From a candidate division FCPU426 bacterium (GTDB lineage Bacteria; Oederibacteriota; JAJYGY01; DAIDJD01): DNA of 38,427 bases. A program made the translations under genes and the position numbers. Below the pieces are notes generated by a model. That model saw only the letters and a list, made by a program, of their open reading frames with translations, was not told the origin of the DNA and did no database searches. Position 1 is the stretch's first letter. Each line of letters opens with the position of its first letter. Shown here one piece after another: positions 32,267-38,427 of the stretch. The stretch spans positions 1-38,427 of the forward strand of contig DAIDJD010000055.1 of the NCBI GenBank assembly GCA_027451505.1. The letters are read 5' to 3'.

Positions 32267-32830
32267 TCAGGGGTAAAGGCGCACCTTGGCGCGGGCCCGC
32301 GCCATGCGCTGGTGGTCGTCCTGGAAGCGTTGGAGCAGTTCCCGGGCCAACGCGCGGGACGGGATGCCGAGGTCCTTGAGCCCGGCGGCCGCCACGGGTG
32401 CCCCGGCGGCGTCGATGTTGACCCCCAGGTGCACCTTCACGCTCACCCCGGTGGGCGCGGCGATGGAGACGCTCAATTTCCTGCGGCCCAGCCAAAGGTC
32501 GTTGCCGTCGCGCCGGACCTCCGCCCGCCCGAGGCGCGCGTTGAGGGCCGCGGCCAGGGTGGCCGCCATGAGCCATTGCCGGGCGACGGCCTCCTCCAAG
32601 GGCGGGCCGAAGAGCTCCAGCACGAAGTGCAGCATCCGGCGGGAACGGATGAAGGCGCCGGCGCGGGCGTCCTCCAGGTCGGCGAGGGCCTCGACCTGCA
32701 CCTCGCAGGGCCCCTCGAAGGCCAAAAGGCTGTCCCCGGCCACGCCGTGGAGGCGGTAGGCCCAGTGGCCGGAAAGGGGGGACCCATCGTAGGGGTGGGT
32801 CCCGGGGAGGAGGCGGACGGAGAGGGCCAC
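32267..32830 (-). CDS. DUF366-like protein
   Basis: A 187-residue protein that I associate with the uncharacterised DUF366 family on the basis of PYDGSPLSGHWAYR, GDSLLAFEGPCEVQ, DLEDARAGAFIRSRRMLHFVLELF and the conserved VKVHLGVNI; the assignment is from memory. No catalytic motif is known. There is no signal peptide or membrane segment. GTG at 32830 begins 2 nt after the murI stop, so the two are translationally linked, and it ends 14 nt before the 43-residue membrane protein. Confidence 0.7.
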   Translation of the reverse strand: MALSVRLLPGTHPYDGSPLSGHWAYRLHGVAGDSLLAFEGPCEVQVEALADLEDARAGAFIRSRRMLHFVLELFGPPLEEAVARQWLMAATLAAALNARLGRAEVRRDGNDLWLGRRKLSVSIAAPTGVSVKVHLGVNIDAAGAPVAAAGLKDLGIPSRALARELLQRFQDDHQRMARARAKVRLYP

Positions 32831-32832
32831 GC

Positions 32833-33656
32833 TCAGGCCGATGGGGGGAGCTCGGGCAGGCGCACCGTGGCGATGCGCGGCTGCCGGCCCAGGAAGCGCC
32901 GCGCCAAGCCGCGGAATTGCTCGGGCGGGTCGGTGACGTAGAAGCGGTGGCGGGAGAAATCGACGCGCCCGGAGGGGGCGCGGAGGCCGTCGGCCTCCAG
33001 CACGGTGCGCACCTCGCGGGCCACCTCGCGGGCTGAGTCCACCAGGGCGATGTCCGGCCCCAGCACCGCCGAGATCACGCCCTTGAGCAGGGGGTAGTGG
33101 GTGCAGCCCAGGACCACGCTCTCGACCCGGCGCCGCTTCAGGGGCGCCAGGTAGGCGCGGGCCACCTCAAGGGTGGTGGCGCTGCGGATCCAGCCCTCCT
33201 CGATCAGGGGCACGAACAGGGGGCAGGCCTGCGCCGCCACCGCGGCCTCGGGATCCAGGCCGTGGATGGCCCGGGCGTAGGCCTGGGAGCGCACCGTGGC
33301 CCGGGTCCCGATCACCCCGATGGGTCGGCCGCGGCGGCCGGCCACCGCGGCCCGGGCGCCGGCCTCGATGACCCCCACCACCGGAACGCTGAGGCGGGCC
33401 CGCAGGGCCGGCAGGCTGTAGGCGCTGGAGCTGTTGCAGGCGACGACCACCATCTTGACGCCCTTGGCCGCCAGGAAGGCGCCGGTCTCGAGGGCGAAGC
33501 GGATCAGGGTCTCGGGGCTCTTGTTGCCGTAGGGGGCCCGGGCGGTGTCCCCCAGGTAGATCAGGCGCTCGCCCGGGAGCTGGCGGATCATCTCGCGCGC
33601 CACGGTCAGGCCGCCCACCCCGGAATCGAAGACCCCGATGGGGCGGGCCCGCGCGT

Positions 33657-33660
<4 letters not shown>
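32833..33660 (-). CDS. murI: Glutamate racemase
   Basis: A 275-residue cofactor-independent racemase making D-glutamate for peptidoglycan. The two catalytic cysteines lie in VVVACNSSSAYSLP and VVLGCTHYPLLKGV; the N-terminal IGVFDSGVGGLTVAREM with its aspartate and LIYLGDTARAPYGNKS are diagnostic. GTG at 33660 overlaps the cimA stop as GTGA. It sits inside an amino-acid biosynthesis operon rather than a cell-wall cluster. Confidence 0.96.
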
Positions 33661-35263
<1,603 letters not shown>

Positions 35264-35267
<4 letters not shown>

Positions 35268-35392
35268 AGGAATATCCTCCAGGCCGCCAGGATCGCGGCC
35301 AGCAGGATCGCGGCGCACACCAGCGCGGTCTTCAGGTGCCAGGCCGGCGCGAAGTCCCTTCCGTCGGCCCCCACCCCGCCGGACGCGCTCAC
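35264..35392 (-). CDS. Small membrane protein (42 aa) nested between lysC and cimA
   Basis: A 42-codon ORF whose GTG overlaps the lysC stop as GTGA and whose own TGA overlaps the cimA GTG, again as GTGA. Such double 4-nt coupling is the pattern of real genes in this operon. The protein starts with about 18 polar, glycine-rich residues (SASGGVGADGRDFAPAWH) and ends with one hydrophobic helix (LKTALVCAAILLAAILAAW) and RIFL. No family recognised; it could tether or regulate a neighbouring enzyme, but that is speculation. Confidence 0.62.
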
Positions 35393-36609
35393 GACGACGC
35401 CCCGAGCCGGAACTGGGCGTGCAGCGCCCGCACGGCGGTCTCGACGTCCGCCTCGGGGATGACCACGCTGATCTTGATCTCGGACGTGGAGATCATGCCG
35501 ATGTTGACGTCGGCCCGGGCCAAGGCCTCGAACATCTGCGCGGCCACCCCGCTGTGGCTGCGCATGCCCACGCCCACGACGCTGACCTTGGCGATGCCCT
35601 CGTCGACCTGGATGCCGCTGGCGTTGAGCTCCTTGGCCACGCCCTCCAGCACCTTCCGGGCCTCGCGAAGGTCGCCCTTGGCCACGGTGAAGGACAGGTT
35701 GTTGATGCCGGCCTCGGAGACGTCCTGGACGATCATGTCGACGTTGAGCTCCGCGGCGGCCAGGGGCCGGAAGATGGCGGCGGCGATCCCGGGCTTGTCC
35801 CGGATGCCGAGCACGGTCAGCTTGCACTCGTCCTTGCTGTAGGTGACACCGGTGATGAGGGCGTCCTCCATGCCTGCGGTCTCCTCCTGGATGGTGGTCC
35901 CTGGATTGTCGTTGAGCGAGGAGCGCACGTGGATGCGCACGCCGTTCTTCTTGGCGAATTCCACGCTGCGGGCGTTGAGCACCTGCGCCCCGGCCGAGGC
36001 CATCTCCAGCATCTCCTCGTAGCTGAGGGCCTCGATCTTGCGGGCGTCGGGGACGATCCGGGGGTTGGCCGTGAAGACCCCGTCCACGTCCTTGTAGAAC
36101 TCGCACAGGTCGGCCGGCAACGCGGCGGCCAGGGCCACGGCGGTCAGGTCCGAACCGCCCCGCCCCAGGGTGGTGATGTCCTCGTCCGCCGTCTGCCCCT
36201 GGAAGCCCGCCACGATGACGATCTTCCCGAGTTTGAGGGCGCGGTGGATCTTCTCGTCCCCGATCTTCACGATGCGGGCCTTGCCGTGGAACTCGTCGGT
36301 GATGATGCCCACCTGGGGGCCGGTGAAGCTGATGGCGTCGAAGCCGAGGTCCTTGATGGCGATGGCCAGCAGGGCGATGCTCTGCTGCTCCCCGGTGGCG
36401 AGCAGCACGTCCATTTCGCGCTCGTCCGGATGCTCGGCCACCTGGCGGGCCAGTGCGATCAGGTCGTCGGTCGTGTCCCCGGGGGCCGAGACCACCACCA
36501 CCAGGTCGTCACCCGCCTTGCGCGAACGCACGATGCGCTCCGCCACGGAGCGCATGTGGCGCGGGGTCGCCACGGAGGAACCGCCGTATTTCTGGACGAC
36601 GAGGGCCAC
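35389..36609 (-). CDS. lysC: Aspartate kinase with ACT domains
   Basis: A 406-residue aspartokinase, first step of lysine, threonine and methionine synthesis. The start ALVVQKYGGSSVATPRH is diagnostic; VVVVSAPGDTTDDLI, GRGGSDLTAVALAAAL and CEFYKDVDGVFTANPRIV belong to the kinase core, and the last 150 residues contain two ACT domains (VLGIRDKPGIAAAIFRPL, KVSVVGVGMRSHSGVA) for feedback by lysine or threonine. GTG at 36609 has GAGG 8 nt upstream; a TTG two codons earlier is an alternative. It follows the apgM-type gene by 10 nt. Confidence 0.95.
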   Translation of the reverse strand: MALVVQKYGGSSVATPRHMRSVAERIVRSRKAGDDLVVVVSAPGDTTDDLIALARQVAEHPDEREMDVLLATGEQQSIALLAIAIKDLGFDAISFTGPQVGIITDEFHGKARIVKIGDEKIHRALKLGKIVIVAGFQGQTADEDITTLGRGGSDLTAVALAAALPADLCEFYKDVDGVFTANPRIVPDARKIEALSYEEMLEMASAGAQVLNARSVEFAKKNGVRIHVRSSLNDNPGTTIQEETAGMEDALITGVTYSKDECKLTVLGIRDKPGIAAAIFRPLAAAELNVDMIVQDVSEAGINNLSFTVAKGDLREARKVLEGVAKELNASGIQVDEGIAKVSVVGVGMRSHSGVAAQMFEALARADVNIGMISTSEIKISVVIPEADVETAVRALHAQFRLGASS

Positions 36610-36619
36610 GGCCAAGCCC

Positions 36620-37816
36620 TCAGGCCGCCGGCGCCGCCTGGGGCGCCGGATGGAGGAATTCCCGCATCAGCTTATGGCCTTCCTCGAGAACGCGGCCCGT
36701 GCCGCGGGCCTCGGCCTCGGTGAAGGGTCGTCCCTCCCCCGATTCCAGGCCGCTGTCGTAGATCAGGTACGGCACGGGTTCGCCGCTGTGGGTGCGCAGT
36801 TCCAGCGGGGTGGCGTGGTCCGCCGTCACCAGAAGCCGCCAGGGGGTCCCCCGCAGGCCCTCCGCCAGCGGCGCCACGACCCCTTCGTCGATGAGTTCCA
36901 CGGCCCGCACCTTGGCCTCGGCGTCGCCCTTGTGGCCGGCCTCATCGGTGGCCTCCAGGTGCACGTACACGAAGTCCTTGCGCTTGAGCGCCTTGAGGGC
37001 GGCCGCGGCCTTGCCCTTGAAGTCGCTGTCGAGCCATCCCGTGGCCCCGGGCACGTCCACCACCTCCAGCCCCGCGGCCACGCCCAGGCCGCGCACCAGG
37101 TCGACCGCCGTGATGACCGCGCCCTTGAGCCCGAAGGGCGGCAGGCGCACCCCCCGCCCTTGGCCCCACAGCCAGAGCATGTTCGCGGTCTTGCGCCCCG
37201 CGGCCCGCCGCTCCCGGTTGATCTCGTGGCCCTCCAAGAGCAGGCGGCTGTCCTCCATCAGGCGGCGCAGGTCCTTGTGCCCGGCGCCCTTGGGCAGGTG
37301 CTCCTCGAAGGGGCGCCCGGTGATGTCGTGGGGCGGCACGCACTGGGCCTTCTCGTAGGATCCGCCCTTGAACACCGCCAAGTGCCGGTACTGCGTGCCG
37401 CCGGCCAGGCGCAGCCGCTCCGTCCCCAGGCGCTGCTGGAGCATCCGCACCAGGGCCCGCCCCTCCTCGGTGGTGATGTGCCCGGCGCTGTAGTCGTCCA
37501 TGACCCCGCCCTCGACGTGCACGAGGTTGGCGCGGAACGCGGTCTCCGTGGGGGCCACGTCGACGCCCAAGGCCAGGGCCTCGAAGGGCGCCCGGCCGCC
37601 GTAGTGGGCGCGGGGGTCGTAGCCCAGCACGGCCATGTTGCCCACGTCCGAGCCCGGGGGCAGCCCCTCCGGGCAGGGCCGGAACATCCCCAGGCGCCCG
37701 CGCGCGCTCAAGGCGTCCAGGGCCGGTTTGCGGGCCGCCTCCAGGGGCGTGCGCCCGCCCAACCCCCCGAAGGGCCGGTCGGCCACGCCGTCCATGAGCA
37801 CCACCACGTGCTTCAC
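36620..37816 (-). CDS. apgM: ApgM-type cofactor-independent phosphoglycerate mutase or alternative homoserine kinase
   Basis: A 398-residue alkaline-phosphatase-superfamily enzyme of the archaeal-type mutase family. The metal and phospho-acceptor sites are visible as VVVLMDGVADRPFGGLGGRTPLEAA split at its start, GLPPGSDVGNMAVLGYDP (the Ser in GSDVGN is the expected nucleophile), YVHLEATDEAGHKGDAEAK and LLVTADHATPLELRTHSGEPVP. A subgroup of this family is found in threonine operons lacking thrB and has been proposed to act as homoserine kinase. Here it directly precedes lysC, which fits that proposal. GTG at 37816 begins 1 nt after the TPR gene stop, with no good Shine-Dalgarno. Confidence 0.88.
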   Translation of the reverse strand: MKHVVVLMDGVADRPFGGLGGRTPLEAARKPALDALSARGRLGMFRPCPEGLPPGSDVGNMAVLGYDPRAHYGGRAPFEALALGVDVAPTETAFRANLVHVEGGVMDDYSAGHITTEEGRALVRMLQQRLGTERLRLAGGTQYRHLAVFKGGSYEKAQCVPPHDITGRPFEEHLPKGAGHKDLRRLMEDSRLLLEGHEINRERRAAGRKTANMLWLWGQGRGVRLPPFGLKGAVITAVDLVRGLGVAAGLEVVDVPGATGWLDSDFKGKAAAALKALKRKDFVYVHLEATDEAGHKGDAEAKVRAVELIDEGVVAPLAEGLRGTPWRLLVTADHATPLELRTHSGEPVPYLIYDSGLESGEGRPFTEAEARGTGRVLEEGHKLMREFLHPAPQAAPAA

Positions 37817-37817
37817 G

Positions 37818-38427
37818 CTATTGCCCGGGCTGGACGGTGGGCGTGGGGGTCGGGCGGTAGGCCCGCGGCATGGCGCTGTAGTAGCCGGCCTCGAGGCGCC
37901 GCAGGGCCCTCAGTTCGAGGCGCGCCTGGCGCTGGCGGCGGTCCATGGTGATGATGTGGTTGTAGGTCTTCTCGGCGTCGGCGTAGTCGAAATAGCCCTT
38001 GTAGGCCCGCGCCAACCCGTACCAGGCGGGCATCATGTGGGGGTCGTCGGCCAGGGCCAGGTTGTACTCGTCGATGGCCCGGCGGGCCTCCAGGTGGATG
38101 AGGGACTCATCCTCGCCGGTCGGGCTGATTCGCAGCACCTGGACATGGGCGTAGAGCACCTCGGCGAAGTCGTAGTGCCCCCCGGCGAACCCGGGGTCCA
38201 CCTCGGTGGCCTTGAGCGTGTCGGACAGGGCCCGGTCCCAATTCCCGGCCTTCCACCACGCCACCCCGCGGTTGGCGTAGGCCTCGGCGAAGCCGGGCTT
38301 CTCCTGGATGGCCAGGCTGTACTGCTCGATCGCCGCGTGGTAGCGGCCGATGAAGTCGTAGAGCCGCCCCAATTCGTTCCGGTTCTCGGGGAACTCGGGC
38401 AGCAGGGCGTTGGCCGCCTCCAGGCGG
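37818..38427 (-). CDS. TPR-repeat protein (5' end outside the window)
   Basis: At least 203 residues; the reading frame is open to the window edge, so the true start lies beyond it. Tetratricopeptide repeats are visible: AIEQYSLAIQEKPGFAEAYANRGVAWWKAGNWDRALSD, then TLKATEVDPGF, AIDEYNLALADDPHMMPAWYGLARAYKGYFDYADAEK in 34-residue periodicity. The C-terminus is a short Pro/Thr-rich tail (RPTPTPTVQPGQ). TPR domains mediate protein-protein contacts; no partner can be named. It is the first visible gene of the long operon. Confidence 0.82.
   Translation of the reverse strand, partial: RLEAANALLPEFPENRNELGRLYDFIGRYHAAIEQYSLAIQEKPGFAEAYANRGVAWWKAGNWDRALSDTLKATEVDPGFAGGHYDFAEVLYAHVQVLRISPTGEDESLIHLEARRAIDEYNLALADDPHMMPAWYGLARAYKGYFDYADAEKTYNHIITMDRRQRQARLELRALRRLEAGYYSAMPRAYRPTPTPTVQPGQ

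Overview
The window is about 38.4 kb of high-GC DNA from a Gram-negative-type bacterium: it has type IV pilus retraction ATPases, lipoprotein signal peptides, a LDH-like malate dehydrogenase and a citramalate route to isoleucine. The phylum cannot be fixed from sequence alone. The gene mix (PrsK/PrsR-like regulators, paired PilT proteins, an ApgM-type mutase beside lysC, CimA) would suit Acidobacteriota, Elusimicrobiota or a deltaproteobacterial-type lineage, but that is a guess. Gene density is very high, most genes are on the minus strand, and many neighbours overlap by exactly 4 nt (GTGA or TTGA).

Region A (1-15513, minus strand) is the most unusual part. From upstream to downstream it reads: a sigma-54 activator-type response regulator (13738-15216); a very AT-rich 291-bp control region carrying a near-perfect sigma-54 promoter (13484-13499); an NRPS with order FAAL-C-A-PCP-TE (7792-13446); a fusion of an Sfp-type phosphopantetheinyl transferase to a methyltransferase (6266-7795); a free acyl carrier protein (5930-6241); a second methyltransferase paralogous to the fused one (5082-5933); a PrsK-like membrane histidine kinase (2993-5074); a receiver/Fis-type response regulator (2378-2974); two PilT-family ATPases; and the start of an exported protein cut by the window edge. 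My reading is a self-contained acyl-amino-acid (minimal lipopeptide) pathway. FAAL would charge the free ACP, since no carrier lies between FAAL and C in the large protein. The PPTase would activate both carriers, the C-A-PCP-TE part would add one amino acid and release the product, and one or two methyltransferases would decorate it. Expression would be controlled by sigma-54 and the flanking kinase/activator pair.

Region B (15514-20960, minus) holds a lipoprotein gene starting directly behind tRNA-Gly(CCC), a secreted beta-propeller protein, queA, a SpoIID-domain lipoprotein, a RidA-GNAT fusion and a degenerate histidine-phosphatase-like protein. Region C (21137-27396) is a TCA-cycle block: citrate synthase on plus with a strong terminator, then mdh-sucC-sucD and a polytopic membrane protein on minus, and tRNA-Cys(GCA).

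Region D (27561-30517) has a family 2 glycosyltransferase, a convergent Smr-domain protein and dnaA with a clear sigma-70-type promoter. Region E (30507-38427, minus) is one long, tightly packed operon: TPR protein (cut by the edge), apgM-type mutase, lysC, a 42-residue membrane protein, cimA, murI, a DUF366-like protein, a 43-residue membrane protein, a stand-alone RidA-like protein and an ABC ATPase whose two halves look complementary and half-degenerate. It mixes aspartate-family and isoleucine biosynthesis with D-glutamate supply.
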